Source of the DNA: Typhlomys cinereus
Taxonomy: Eukaryota; Chordata; Mammalia; Rodentia; Platacanthomyidae
DNA length: 64,000 nt
Assembly: GCA_023101885.1 (NCBI GenBank)
Contig: JALPQD010000102.1
Coordinates: 4,896,971-4,960,970, forward strand
Direction of reading: 5' to 3'
This document shows positions 22,848-37,164 of this stretch, one piece after another. The position numbers and the translations under genes are program-made. Within the stretch, counting starts at the first letter, position 1; each line of letters starts with the position of its first letter. Below the pieces are notes generated by a model. That model saw nothing but the letters and a program-made list of their open reading frames with translations, ran no database searches and was not told where the DNA came from.

Positions 22848-22850
22848 ATA
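22806..22850. repeat. (AAAT)n microsatellite
   Basis: Eleven consecutive AAAT/TAAA units, following a B1-like 'aaggtcagccag' segment and so probably grown from a SINE tail. Confidence 0.95.
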
Positions 22851-23139
22851 CCAGAAGAGGAGAAATTAAAATCCTACCAGGGGAGTGTGGAGAGCCCTTT
22901 GGCATTCCATGAGTAAGAAATAAAATTGTTACCCCTGAGGACAAAGTCAAGGACAGTGGTCACAAGTTTTCCAAGGAGAGCAGGTGTTCTCAAGGGAAGA
23001 AGAAATGCTAGGATCTGTTCAAAGAACAGGAGCCAGAAGCAATGGGATGACATGAATGACCCACACAGTTCACAACTCCGGTGACCTCTGCTTGAAAACA
23101 TGGCAGCTAACTTTTTAAAAATTGTAATATTTTAAGGAC

Positions 23140-23850
23140 ATTTATGATGGTTCATCTTGATTGTTAACATGGTGAGATTTAGAACCTCAATGGAAATAAA
23201 TCTGTGGGCCTGTCAGTGAGAGATTTTCTTTATTAGGTTAACCAAGGTAGGAAGACCGTTCCTAAACGTAGGCGGTACCCTTCCATAGGCTGGGGTCTTG
23301 GGCTGAGTAAAAAGGAGAAAGTGAGGACTGGGGAGATAGCCTTGTGGTTAAAAGCAAATAAAACAACTAAAGTTTGTATCACTAGACCCCACATAAATGC
23401 TGGGTGAGTGTAGTGGCCCATCTGTAATTCTAGCCTTGGAAGGTGGAGACTGGGAATCTCTAGAGCAAGCTGACTAGCCATGCTAACCTTATTGGTAAGC
23501 TCTAAATTCAATTTTAGAGACTCTATCTCCAAAAAATAGAGGCGGAGGAACAATAAAAAATGATTCCTGACATCAACCTTGAGCCTCCACACACATATTC
23601 ATGCACACCCACACACTTTGGGGACACACAAGTTCATGTTCATGCACACCCACACACTTGTGTGTCCCCACACATATGAACATGCACACATGCATGCTTG
23701 CAACACTACCTTACATATGCAAGAAAATGGAAGGGGAAAAAAAAGAGAAGGCAGGCTAAGTACAGGCATTCGTCCCTTTCCTTCCTGACTACTGATACTA
23801 TGTGACCAGCTGCCTCACGGTCTTACTGGCTAGCCTTCCTAGGACCAGAA
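23140..23850 (+). mobile_element. LTR-like element split by a B3 SINE
   Basis: The left part (23140-23324) has 'ttcatcttgattgttaacatgg', 'ggctggggtcttgggctgagtaaaaaggagaaagtgag'. The right part resumes at about 23755 with 'gctaagtacaggcattc...tgtgaccagctgcctcacg'. Together they follow one rodent LTR-like pattern I know, and the B3 SINE at 23325-23750 sits between them. Short similar flanks, 'gagaaagtgag' and 'gagaaggcag', look like a decayed duplication. Confidence 0.5.
23325..23750 (+). mobile_element. B3-type SINE with CA-rich tail
   Basis: It starts 'gactggggagatagccttgtggttaaaagc', contains 'ctagaccccacataaatgctgggtgagtgtagtgg', 'gagactctatctcc', 'cctgacatcaaccttgagcctccacacacat', and ends in CA-rich sequence. 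All B3 landmarks are in order. Confidence 0.7.
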
Positions 23851-24308
23851 AATACCACATAGGCTAGTGTGGGATAAAAAACGTGAATGATCTCAACTAG
23901 TTTGGACTGCATCCTACAATACTGACCTGCCAAGCAAAATGTGCCCACCGGTGCAGCTGTGGCATGACTGTAAGAGGCATCCAAGTGTTTTCTAATTGAA
24001 GTCACTTAGTACTTCAAACCTAGTCAAAAGGCTGAGAAAATCATAGGTCATGGGGAAACCTACTGCTGTTTTGCTAATTGCCCACTTTGCTAAACGTCTT
24101 CTAAATATTTGTATTTATGCTCATAGACTTGTGCTGCTCTCAACCTTGATCAGAGAAGCTTCTCTTTCAGTGGGTAGTGGTTAGTGCAGAAACTCACAAC
24201 CCATCAAAATGGAGTGTTGCAGTTAGCCTGTATGGTTGCTGATAAATCACCATCAATCAGCTTACGGGAACAAGAGGTTTATTTTCTTTTACGATTCCTG
24301 GTTACAGT

Positions 24309-26640
<2,332 letters not shown>

Positions 26641-27914
26641 AGCAGGAGAACTCACACCAGCACCAAGGCCGAGGGAACTGGCCATACGATCTCTACATAA
26701 TGGCTAAGAGAGGGACAATCCTTACTTGGCAGACTTGTATATGTACCACCAATTGTACACAAGCCAAGTGTACACAAGTATGCCAACTCTCTCAACCAGC
26801 TCTCTGTATTTTATTCCAGGGCCTTGTCCCACTCACCATGAGCTGGGCTTTCCCCATCAGCTAGACAATCTGCAGGTTTGCTCTGGGCTTAACTCAACCA
26901 CTAATTCTCTACAAATGTGTTCAGAGCTCAAACCCTCAGCTGTCAAGTTAACATGTGTGCCTAGCTATGACATGCAGGTTTGCAAGTCAAAAGTCCAGGA
27001 GGGAAACTATAAGGTTGCTTTACATTACATTCTGCAATGCATTATGACGTCCATCACATGTTACTCTTATAAACAAGATAGTCTCTCAAACTATTCTTAT
27101 ACAAATAGAAGAAAAGATGGCACATAGTTACTGAAAGTTTATGCATGTTGGACTTTGAGCAACATGTTAACAATTTGAATTTTTGTGGTTGCTTCTACCT
27201 TGCAAATGCAAGCCAGACTCATGGTGAATCAATAAGTTCTATGTGCTGTAATCCACACAATTAGTAAGTAATTTATAGCTGATCTATGACCAGAAAGGAA
27301 TGGGTAAGAAGAGTTGAAGTTTACCTGAAGGACTTACTTTAGTTGTTTCTGGTTCTGGCTTAATTACTTTAGTTTCAGGATGTCGCTTTGAGATAAATGC
27401 ACTCTACTGCTTTGTTTTTCTAAGTGTCATATTTGCCCAGTAAACTACCACTAGACTAGAATCAAGTCATTGAATATTATAAAACTAAAATTTGTACTCT
27501 GAAAGTTAGTTTTCTCAATGGCAATGTTAGGTGGTGCTAGGATCCTAGAAACTAGCTTTACAGTCATCCAGAAAAAAAAATACAGAAAATAGTAATTCTA
27601 ATACAGCTTTCATAATTCTCATTTTGACAATTCTAAATATAGGAAGCTAATTTTTTATGTTTAGAAGAAGCTAATTTGTCTATCACTTTTTCTCTCTTCT
27701 CAACAGAACTACTTGAGTCAGATGAAAAATGTTAGCACAAGTTGACTGAGGTATGTTTAAGACAGATGGGAGAATGAAAGAAAAACCAGCTGATAAAGTA
27801 GTTGTAGATATTAAATACATGTTAGGTCTCCTGGGGGAGTGCATTGCCCTATACCAGTTAAGTTTTAGGAATCTTATAGGTTAGTTGTTAAACACAGCCA
27901 AGATTAAAAAGGAA

Positions 27915-28045
27915 ATGAAATTGAAGTCTGGCACAGTGCCCTGTGCTTATGGTTCCCCCTGCTGGAGAGGTTAAGGCAGGATGGTTTGGGTCTAGGAGTC
28001 CAAGACCAGCCCAAGCAACATAGGAAAACCCTGTCCCCAAATAAA
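27915..28045 (+). mobile_element. B1-like SINE
   Basis: 'ctggcacagtgccctgtgcttatggttccccctgctggagaggttaaggcagg', 'gagtccaagaccagcccaagcaacataggaaaaccctgtcccc' and an A-rich end follow the 7SL-derived monomer layout. Confidence 0.6.
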
Positions 28046-28087
28046 CAAAATTAACCAAATGAATATAATGTGTTCAAAACAAACAAG

Positions 28088-28200
28088 CACTCCAAAGGAG
28101 GGATGGAGTTTTGCTCAGTGGTAGTGTACTTGTCTAGCACATATGGGAGTTTCTGGTTCAATCCTTAGTGCTGAGAAAAATGTATGCAAAAGCAATTGCT
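28088..28200 (+). mobile_element. ID-like SINE
   Basis: 'gttttgctcagtggtagtgtacttgtctagcaca' followed by 'ctggttcaatccttagtgctgagaaaaa' is the tRNA-Ala/BC1-derived ID element pattern, with its A-box- and B-box-like segments. Confidence 0.65.
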
Positions 28201-28424
28201 TTCTAATTATTTTGACTATATGCTATTATACTCTCCAGGTTACTGATGCATATTGCATTTGTGTAGTGAGAATTTTGTGTAAAGTTGTGCTGCTATGCAT
28301 GTTCTTCCCCACTTTGCATTTAGAGAAATGACGAGGGTAGATAGATGGGAGTATGCACAACAGAAGAGCCAGAAAAATGGGTCTCCTTTGGCTCCAATAA
28401 GCCAGGTATTAAGCACTTATTCAT

Positions 28425-28715
28425 AAACACATTATTTTCTCATCATATAAGCTCAATAGGTACCCCAGTCCTCTCCCTCCCCCCTCTTCCCCTTCCTTTC
28501 ACCTCTCTCCCTCCCCTTCTCCCAGTGCCTTCCCCTTCCTTCTCCCATCCCCTAGAGCATTCCCCCTGTGTGAATTCCAAACTTCCCTCTCAGTCCTCCA
28601 CTCCAGTGAGGTATAAGGATTCAGTGGCATAGCCCAGAGCCCCCCCCCCAGGCTCCCCCTTAGTATGGGAACACTATTATGACTGTTAATCCCTTGCCTC
28701 TAAGGGTTTTTTTTT
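28425..28715 (-). mobile_element. L1 3' UTR fragment
   Basis: The pyrimidine-rich plus strand ('ccctcccccctcttcccc'), the 'aggtataaggattcagtggcatag' segment and 'gggaacactattatgactgttaatcccttgcctc' are a diverged version of the L1 3' UTR seen at 5500-5687 and 25980-26190. It is an older subfamily copy. Confidence 0.7.
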
Positions 28716-29079
28716 TTATCATAATAACACATCTTATCATAACAAATTTAAAATAGATACCTGATTTGTTTCAATGTTTGGTTTTCTTTCTATAAAAGAA
28801 GACCCCCTCAAAAACAACAGAAGCAAGAGAACAGGGATAAATAGTTGGAAACAGCTTTTATGTATGAAAACAGCTTTTATGTATGGAAAAACAGGAATAG
28901 GACACACTAGGGAGTGGGGTTAGCCTCCAAGTAACTAACCACCTACTTACTAGACCCTAACACCCTCCCCATGACAGGGAACACATGCTCAGCACTGCAA
29001 ACCAGTCTAAACAACAATGGACTGGGAGAAAACTGATGGTAGACGGGATGGGAAGCCTCAATGGGAACCACAAACACCT

Positions 29080-29722
29080 GATAGTAAACCTCCATCTAAG
29101 CGCCTCTCATTTTATCTTTAGAAAAGAAAAATTCTCAACACCCCAACAAGAAACAGCCTAGTGTAATGGAAGAGCAGTGAAATATACAACAACAACCAAC
29201 CAGAGTGCAGAGACCCTAAAACGCTCAGCTGGAATCAAGCCAACCAAATCTCTCCCCATCCTAAGGCTCAGGGAATCTTACAGAAGAGGGGGTGGTAAGA
29301 CTGAAAGAACCCACAGGTGAGGAGATCCACTGTTGATCAGGGCATTCAAGATAGGACTACTGCATCCAGGAACTCACTGTAATGAGACTTATCCTCACCA
29401 GACCTGAACTATGACTGACATATCAACATTCTCCCATAGACTAGTGAGGAACTCAGGAGAAATAATTACATGCAGGGGGAACCTTAGGGGTTAGGGCTAG
29501 ACAGGTGAAGGGGAGTACCCCTATCAATGGATCTGTCTAAGGAAGAGCCACAGAGGCCTGGGACCCGCACAAGTAGATAGGCAGAAGGGTGGGAGGGAGA
29601 GAGATGGATTGGTGAAGAGAGGGGAGGGTGGGAGAGGAAGGGGGAGAGGGTGAATGAGGAAGAAGGAGGACAACCACTATTATATTTGCAAAACTAAAAA
29701 ATAAATAATTAAAAAAATTTAG
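29080..29722 (+). mobile_element. L1 3' UTR
   Basis: 'aaatctctccccatcctaaggctcagggaatcttacagaagagggggtggtaagactg' matches the start of the L1 3' UTR module at 55905-55960 and 57405-57460. It ends in a G/A-rich tract, 'atatttgcaaaactaaaaaataaataattaaaa'. The 5' limit is approximate. Sequence between about 28800 and 29080 may belong to it. Confidence 0.7.
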
Positions 29723-29774
29723 GCAGGGAACAAAAACTTGTCTTAGTTTCACAGTCATACCTCCCTTTCTGATA

Positions 29775-30155
29775 ACAAAATTGTGTTTGCTTCAATATTC
29801 CTATTGCTACAGTGAATACACAACCCAAACAATTAGAGAATCAAGCAGATATTTTACTCATGATCAGGTGTCTCAGGAGAGACACCAGCAACGGCTGAGG
29901 GAAGTGGTCATGCCATTTCCACAGGAAGAGCTGAGAGAAGTTCAAAGATTAAAGTTGAATTTTCTAGTTTTCCATTCTGCTAAATTCCAACCATTTTCTC
30001 CATCTTATCCACTGCCCAGGGATGATGCTACTGTGGGTTGGGACTTCTCACACCAATTAGATAATCTCCCACAGACTTGCTTAGGGACTTTCCTTTACGA
30101 AATAATTCTTCAAAGATTTAGTTCTCAATTGTCAGGTTGATAACTGTAATCAACT
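29775..30155 (-). mobile_element. LTR-like element (MaLR-type, diverged)
   Basis: On the minus strand it runs from 'gttatcaacctgacaattgagaac' to 'gtattcactgtagcaataggaatattgaagcaaac'. Those are the start and end patterns of the same LTR class as 45955-46395. The 119-codon open frame at 29781-30140 lies within it and shows no domain. Confidence 0.4.
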
Positions 30156-31714
30156 GCGATGCCACTATAATTGAGCAATGCTGGGCTTAAAGATTATCAA
30201 ATTCAGGCAGAAGAAAGATGATATATATGAGATCATATATGTGAAGGGCTTGGATGAATTTATAAATTTAATAAAGGGAGTATTTACATGAGGATGGGCA
30301 GAGTTATCATGGAGTCCTTTACTAGGAACAGCATGGAATCACTGCACCTCCACAGTGCATGGGAATGGGAGGGAAGGAGTTAATTAGGGGCTGTCCAGGA
30401 GGCAGGAGAGCTGACTCTCCATCCCTCTCTCTTGTCAGTCATTCCACATGGCCAATCATAGCCAGAGAGCATGGTCAGAACACTGAGGAGTGGTGGTTAC
30501 TAGCCAGTGGGAGATACTGGATGGTGTATTGGTTCATCTGTGAAGCATTCCTCAGTGTTGTGTTTAAGGTCTGGTCCTAAAACTCTGTTTAACAATTCAT
30601 GATCATCCTCCCAGAGGTTGGATCCTGATAAACTTTTATCACTTGGTGATTAGTCTTGGAACTTCACAGCTTTAAACCAAGGATAACATCCTGCATTTTC
30701 AAAGACATGGTTGCAGCTTGAATCTATTCTATCAACCAAGTGATGGAGTTTTCCAGGACAAATATTCAATCTGGGCTATAGGAACTCAGAGCAGTTTTTA
30801 AAGCAACATTAAACTATGCCAGTCACGATCTCCAAGGATCTGAAATCCTGGTGTCCATTTAGACCTTCAAAAGAAATTATCTGGGGAGATCATCACATTT
30901 GTCATGAAAGCACTGAGGTAGAAAGCATGAAGGAATCATGGTGCTTGGCTGTAGCATTGCTGAATGATTTGACATTGTTCCTGAATTTTACTAACATCTC
31001 AGCGCACCATTGTGCTGGCATTTTGTTAGAGTTTTTTCTGGCTCATTGTGCGGAGGAGGGGTCTACATTAGGTTGATATCAGGTGACTGCAGATATTGAC
31101 TATTTATTACCTACAAACCCTGAAATTTGTGTGGTTGAACATAGTTTCCTTCCTCAGTTCCCAGGTCTTTTTTTTTTCTTCTACTTGTGTGAGACATTTT
31201 AAATTCTAGATAAAAATGTATGTTCTACCACTGAAAATTACCGAAGTTTGTGGCCATGAAATGTCAGATTTCAGGAGCATTTCTGTAGACAATCCAAGCA
31301 AAGTATGATTTTGATTCTTGGTTCTGCAACTCCATGTGCCCCAAAGAAATACATTCCAGGGCTTAGTAAATTTGCTATTAGGCACAGGACAATTATCGGA
31401 CAGCATGCAGATTTGAAGGTTATATAAGCTTCAGGAATTTGGGGGTTTGTTTGTGGCATCCTTTCCCCAGTTTTTATGGAAACATGCTTGTCAAGTCCTG
31501 CTGAGTTTGCAGATATGTCAGCAAAACCCTGCTGGTCAGGGTCATTGGCAGCTTTTTGTTTTGTTTTGTTTTCTTAGAGGATAAAAAGATACAAATTCAA
31601 GAGCCAAGACTGCTTGGGCTCAGTTCCACTCCATTTCTGCCAGTCTGCACACCACAAGCCAATAAACCCTTTTTTAAAGCCTTGATCATCTCCAGGGTGT
31701 TATGGACACTTACA

Positions 31715-31962
31715 AAATCTTTGCATGGGGGGCTAGAGAGGTGGTTCAGGGGTTAATCTCTGCTTTGCAGACGGAGGGTCCTGAGTTTGGATCCTAGACC
31801 CCACTATAGACGCCGGGCGGAAGTGGGAGCAGCCTGTGTTTCTGGTCGAGGTGGAGGCGGTCCATGGTGGTTCCTGAATTCAGCCGTGGCTCTACACACA
31901 CACGCATACATGCACAATTGAATAAATAATAAATAATAAAAAATTTTAAATCTTTGCATGGG
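31715..31962 (+). mobile_element. B2-related SINE with 15-bp duplication
   Basis: The body (31730-31947) begins 'gggctagagaggtggttcaggggttaa', has 'gtcctgagtttggatcctag', the family body, a short CA-rich part and an AATAAATAATAAA tail. The perfect duplication aaatctttgcatggg occurs at 31715-31729 and 31948-31962. Confidence 0.9.
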
Positions 31963-32284
31963 CATCAAAAAGAACAGACATCTCTCATCATGTCAAAGCT
32001 CTTGAGAAGGTTCAATGAGTTCAGTAATATAGTATTCACCCTATTACATTCATATGGAAATTATTTCTCTTTGTGCTGATTGCAGATGCAAAACCAGGAT
32101 GATCTAAGATTGTATAATTTATTCATCATCTTGCTCTTAGCACAGCTGATAAGTATTTCAGATTCAACACCATTATAGAGTTTTTCTTCAAAAGCATGGC
32201 CTCAAGTTGCAGAAGGATTTGCCAGTTCAGTGGCAGAGCCTATGCAAATGAGATGAATAATTGAAAAAAGAACATAGCAAAACA

Positions 32285-35150
32285 AACAAAAGACAATCAG
32301 ACTGTTATTTATTATTAATACAAATTTATATAGTGGCATATGCTATTGAGAAATCAGAAATTCATAACACACAAATTCATATCAGAAATACAAAAATCAT
32401 TAGAGGGTCAAGAACTCAGGTTGACAGCACCACAAATGTTTCCCTCAGTCTGAGCAGATGTGCATCCAAGGATACAAATCCCAACAGGAGGCTGAGAGTG
32501 AATATTCTAAGTCTGTGCAAACACTTCCCACACGATTCCCCATCCAATAGTAGGAACCCGCAGGAGTCCCCCAGGATGTCCTGGGACGATAAAAGAGTGG
32601 AAGGCAGAAAGATAGTCCAGATCATTATTTACTTTAACCTTCACAGTCAGGGTAGGATAGCAGGTAACAACCCCCAAGGGGTTTTGCTCCTTCTCACTTG
32701 AAGGCATGATATAAAAGGTTAGTGAAACACACACAAGGCATTAGTGAGTAAGAAAAACTGAAAACAGAGCTTCCTCTGCAATGCAATCCATGGTAATCAT
32801 CACACTGATCCCAAAGATGAAGTAGATGGCACCAATAAAATGAATGATTTTACACCAAAAGGGCGAATTTCATCTCCACATTGCTTCACACTTCCTGTTT
32901 CAAAAGTGCGCATCACTAGAGAAGTACCAGCTTTCAGTAAAGTATCAGCAGTGGAGTGAGGAGCAGAAAGGGAGGTCTGAGTATTTCAAGGACTTTCCTT
33001 TTCTGTATAGCTCACCATCTCCTTTCTGGTCCTCACAGGCTGCTGAACTGTGTGGGGTTCAGTCTTCCTCCCCATACCAGCATCTTTTCAGCCACTTGTC
33101 TGCCCTCCTCCTACGTATGTGGCCTGTTGGTTGTAAAGGGAGGTGTGTGCATGGGAAATCGCTGCTATATATTGTGTGAGCCTCAGGTGAAGTGACAAAT
33201 GGCTAAGTGGGAAGCAGCTCAAAAGATGCTTGGCTCCCTGTCCTTGCAGAATTAGCATTCCCCCTCTAGGTTGCTCTGGAGAAGATTCAGTGCCTGGCTC
33301 ATCAGCTTTCTGCAGCATGAGATACCATTTCAGATGTTCTGAGGCTATTTTAGAAGTTCTGTTCCAAATTATGCAAGCTGGTCTAAAGTAGCACCTAACC
33401 AGCCAGGCATTTCTGGGCTCACCTCAATCTGTCCTCTCCTGAAAACACAATACTCCTCTCATAATGCGAAATCAGATTTTCCTCTGAATCTCCCATGTGG
33501 AGGCCAATTCAGTCTCACCTCCTCATGCAGTTGTGCCTCCTGGGGACCATGACCAGATCATGCCTGCTTCAGGCAGTATGCCTCTGCCCCCACTTACAGG
33601 ACTATTTCACAATTCAAGTAAAACACAGACCTTGTCCCCTACTTGCCATTGGGATATTGCCATCACAACTTTCTCCCCTTCTCTTTTTAAATTTACTCCT
33701 CCATCCCTCACCCATCACACACCATTCATTCATTCATTCATTCAACAAACATTTCTAGAGTGCTTGTTATGTGCAAGGCACTGGGGAAGAATGAAGCGGT
33801 GCGGCTCACACAGACCCTATTTTCCTGTTTGAGTTGCTATGAGTTTACATGGTTCGTTCTTTTCAGGTTTTTTTTTTTTTTTACCAACTTGGAATGTTCT
33901 CAAAGATCATGGATTATTCTAATACAAACATCCATTGCGGATGCTCTGCTATTTGCTTGGTGATGGAGTGTGCCATGCATCAGGAAGACATTTGTGACTC
34001 CCAGATAATGGAATTACACCTCTAATTAAAACCATGATACACATGCAATGTCTTTGTCAACAAGGTAGAAACAAAACAGAAGTGCAAGGCAAGTTGGGTG
34101 CACGCTGCCTACAGAATATTTAAGCAGATATTGGAATACTAAATTATTTAAAAGCCATGTATTTATGATTTTGTCATGTGCTGATATGGTTAAAAAAAAA
34201 AGTGCCTGAGCTACCAGAAAAGAGCCCCCAAAGAGAAATCCCTGAAATCTGCATGGAGACAATGTCTCCGTATGCTGTGTACGACAGCGAGGAGGACCTG
34301 CGGGCATCTGTTAATTCGGTCTCATTCCAGCTCTAGTCATTGGTTTTATTTGAATGAATCACTCGCTTTCCCAAAACACTCACAAAATTAAAAACCCACA
34401 GCTAGCAAAGCACTTGGGCTGGCATTACGGAACCAGGCAAGCCTGGGGCGGCAAGAAAATGCAGCTGGGTTTTAAAAGCGTCCTTGGCACCCAAGGGCCG
34501 TGGTTCTTGGCAGCACTCATTCCCCTCTTTGTAAGTACCCAGAGAGAAGTGCTTTAGTGAAAGCACATCAGGATCCCTCATTGAAAAAGGCTCTAGAAAA
34601 GCAAAGTATGTTTAGAGGCCAGGACACACAGGCATCAAGTGGGAAGCTGCACTGATGTCTGAGTTGCACTGATCAGAATTTCTAATGGATTCTGGATGAC
34701 AGCAGTTTGCAGTCAGCTGCCTGGAAGTCCCAGGAAAGCCCACACAGAAGAAAACTGGATTCGGGGGAAGAGAACCAAAGTCCCTGCACCCGTCTTGCTC
34801 TCCCAGTCCTTTGATTCTACTATATAAGTTCACTGTCCAGTGCCTGTGCTGATACTAAAATACCCACTTTTCTATGATTAGCCTTACAGAGGAGCTCTGC
34901 GGTGCCACAGAGAACATCAAAGGGGACCGAGAGACATAACTCATTTTTCAGCACTCCTGGGGGTCTCAGCAGTTCTCTTTCATGAGGTAGCTCAGTTGTG
35001 AGTTGATGTATGTGATGTGTGTGCTGTTCACCACTCAAAGCTATAGTTTTCCCTTTTTGTTGTTTTAATCTGCAAGATTATAAAAATACCAGTATTTCTC
35101 CCCGTTTTATAAAAATGACTTTTGAAAAAAAATACACACGGGTATCCTCA
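32285..35150 (-). other. FRAS1: FRAS1 3' UTR and candidate polyadenylation site
   Basis: Downstream of the stop codon I see no SINE or L1 insertion for about 2.9 kb, unlike flanking DNA. An AATAAA (32313-32308, minus strand) is followed by a T/G-rich stretch, 'tgtcttttgtttgttttgc', which suits the downstream element of a polyadenylation site. Another AATAAA at 34350-34345 could give a shorter form. An L2/MIR-like piece (attcattcattc...cttgttatgtgcaaggcactgg) lies near 33722-33790. The UTR length is an inference. Confidence 0.5.
32308..32313 (-). terminator. FRAS1: Candidate FRAS1 polyadenylation signal
   Basis: AATAAA on the minus strand, 2.84 kb after the stop codon, with T/G-rich sequence 10-35 nt further on. 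Chosen over the one at 34345-34350 because of its downstream element and the repeat-free UTR it would imply. Confidence 0.4.
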
Positions 35151-35744
35151 TTAAACTTCTGTCCCATCTTGCAAATTGTTGTGCACTCTGACTTCCAGAT
35201 TCAATTTTTTTACTTTAGCACCTTTGAATGTGTAAGACCCCTCACTGTCACTCAGTATGTTCACATTGCGCACGGTACAGTACTGTCTGTTCACATTCTT
35301 CTCCACCCTATCTTGGTTTCTCTTGGCTACATCCACCTTGGTATTCAGAGGGTATTCTTCCAGAGAGTCCTCTGTGGGCTGTTTCTTCTTCTGCTTCTGG
35401 CACTTCCTGGTGATGAAGCAAGCTACGAGAAACAGCAGAAGTAGGAGCATAATAGCAGCCAGGGCGCTGCCAATGGATGCCCCAGTTTGGGACAGGGAAG
35501 CAGCTATAATGGGCTCCTGCATCTCCAGATTCAGGGATTTCATGTTGGTGCCATTCTTAATCTGGTCTCCTTCATTGTCATAGATGAGGGACTCATCAAG
35601 ACTCAACCAGCCTCTAGGGTCCATCAGATCCCTTCGGTGACGTCTCAGAGAGGCTGAGAGGGAGCGCTGGACTCGGGGTCCGGAGATGGTGTCGGGACCA
35701 ATGATATAGATCACCTGGAGATACCACTGGTGTCCTGCTTCTAC
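35151..35744 (-). CDS. FRAS1: FRAS1 last coding exon: juxtamembrane, TM helix, cytoplasmic tail
   Basis: Residues 556-752 plus the stop TAA (35151-35153). The acceptor is 'cctcctacag' before GTAGAAGC. Within the exon (residue 1 = Val): residues 1-90 are extracellular, with a basic RRHRR at 34-38 that fits the furin consensus R-x-[KR]-R and one sequon NGT at 64-66. Residues 92-111 form a hydrophobic helix (ALAAIM, then a Leu run, to VACFI). It is followed by a stop-transfer cluster, RKCQKQKKK. The cytoplasmic tail is about 86 residues and ends GTEV, a class I PDZ ligand; the FRAS1 tail is known to bind GRIP1. A plus-strand frame at 35019-35444 is only the antisense shadow of this exon. Confidence 0.97.
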   Translation of the reverse strand, partial: VEAGHQWYLQVIYIIGPDTISGPRVQRSLSASLRRHRRDLMDPRGWLSLDESLIYDNEGDQIKNGTNMKSLNLEMQEPIIAASLSQTGASIGSALAAIMLLLLLFLVACFITRKCQKQKKKQPTEDSLEEYPLNTKVDVAKRNQDRVEKNVNRQYCTVRNVNILSDSEGSYTFKGAKVKKLNLEVRVHNNLQDGTEV

Positions 35745-37164
35745 CTGTAGGAGGAGGGGACAAAAAGACAAAGCACACACTGTTTTCCACAGAGTACTTC
35801 AGAAAGAGAGGAAATGGAAAAACAACTGTCTCCATAGGTCCTGAGAGAGAAAGTTTTCATTTAAAGTATTAGCAGTGAGTGGTGTCTTCTAAAACACAGA
35901 AAACTGAACCAGGGATTATAGATTATGCTTTATTCCCAAAGGAGGGGCCAGATCACCTTATTTTTTATTTTTCTGCCTGTACATAGCCCAAGAATAGATT
36001 TTTCATGGTCCCTTTAGCTAAGTAAATACTTGTTTTGTTGGTCATTATTAATGACAGTGAAATAATTATATTATTATTTTTTAAAATTTTATTATTATTT
36101 TTTATTATTTATTCAATTGCGCGTGTATGCATGTGTGCACATGTGTGTGTGTGTATGTATGTGTGTGTGTGTGTGTAGAACCACGGATGAATTTGGGAAC
36201 CACCATGGACTGCCTCTACCTCCTCTTCGTTTATTCTGCCCCGGGATTCACAGGCTCCACCCTACCAGGACCAGAAACGCAGGCCGTCCCCGCTTCCGCC
36301 CGGCATCTATATGTGGGGTCTAGGATCCGAACTCAGGACCTTCCGCCTGCAAGGCAGAGGCTTAACCCCTGAGCCACCTCTCCAGCCCCGAAACAATTAT
36401 ATTAATAACAACACTTTTTCTTTGTGCCCACTAATTACATTTTGTACTCACTATTTATTGTTAAATGTCAGTTTAAAATAGTCATTCAGCAAATTTTCCC
36501 TAAACAACTACTATGAATGTGATATATATTCTCAAATGCTTGTTTAACTGGAACACTCCCTGGATCACCCCCTGAGAGCTTGGACCATCAAGTACTTTAT
36601 TTCCTTCTCATTTGCACACCTGGAAGCACTCATGATTTTGGAATAATATCTGAAGAGCAATTACAGATAGTTCTGAGGTTCAAGGTCATAGATGACCACT
36701 TGGAGACAGAAAAAAACATATATAAAATTTCATCTTGGAAGTTCATGTTTGTTGCTGGAACTTATGCAATTTTTTCTTATCTAATATAATAATTCTTGCC
36801 CTTGTACATTATACATTTTATTTATGACTTTGGTCAATGTTTTCCACATGCCTATGAAATTGACTGGCTCAGCAGAGCACCCCAAAGGAAGGCAATTTAA
36901 AAGAGCTTAGGAAAAATTAGATCATCAGCTATGATGCACAGTAACAGATGCCCAGATGCAAATCGAAGAATTTTATCCTGCATTGGTCTACTGGAGATAG
37001 GCAGGAAATCTGGAGTGAATGATATGTTTAATAACAATAGAAAAGGCTTCTCAGTAAAAAGTCTGTGATAAGAAAGTAATAGTCTGGGCATGGCACATCG
37101 TGCATCCTGCTTTTTGCCACTTTCCAAACGGACTTGGTTTAAGTTTCTCTTCTCACAGACTCAC
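35745..37164 (-). other. FRAS1: FRAS1 intron, holding one young SINE
   Basis: Phase-0 intron. It contains the B2-related SINE at 36074-36389. The rest is A/T-rich with nothing else I recognise. Confidence 0.9.
36059..36404 (-). mobile_element. B2-related SINE with near-perfect duplication
   Basis: The body spans 36074-36389, minus strand: 'ggggctggagaggtggctcaggggttaagcctctgccttgcaggcgg' head, 'gtcctgagttcggatcctag' B box region, family body, CA-rich part and A/T tail. The flanks gaaataattatatta (36059-36073) and gaaacaattatatta (36390-36404) differ at one base. Confidence 0.9.

Noticed and set aside
23233..23592. 119-codon minus-strand frame
   Set aside because: It spans the junction of an LTR-like element and a B3 SINE, so it cannot be an old gene.
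26726..27127. 133-codon plus-strand frame with Cys and Ser repeats
   Set aside because: Its first part is the reverse of the LTR-like family L element; the peptide has no known fold.
29781..30140. 119-codon plus-strand frame
   Set aside because: It coincides with a diverged LTR-like element and has no domain.
32261..32701. 146-codon plus-strand frame
   Set aside because: It sits antisense in the likely FRAS1 3' UTR and has no domain, signal sequence or sign of codon selection.
35019..35444. 141-codon plus-strand frame opposite FRAS1
   Set aside because: It is the antisense shadow of the strongly supported FRAS1 last exon.
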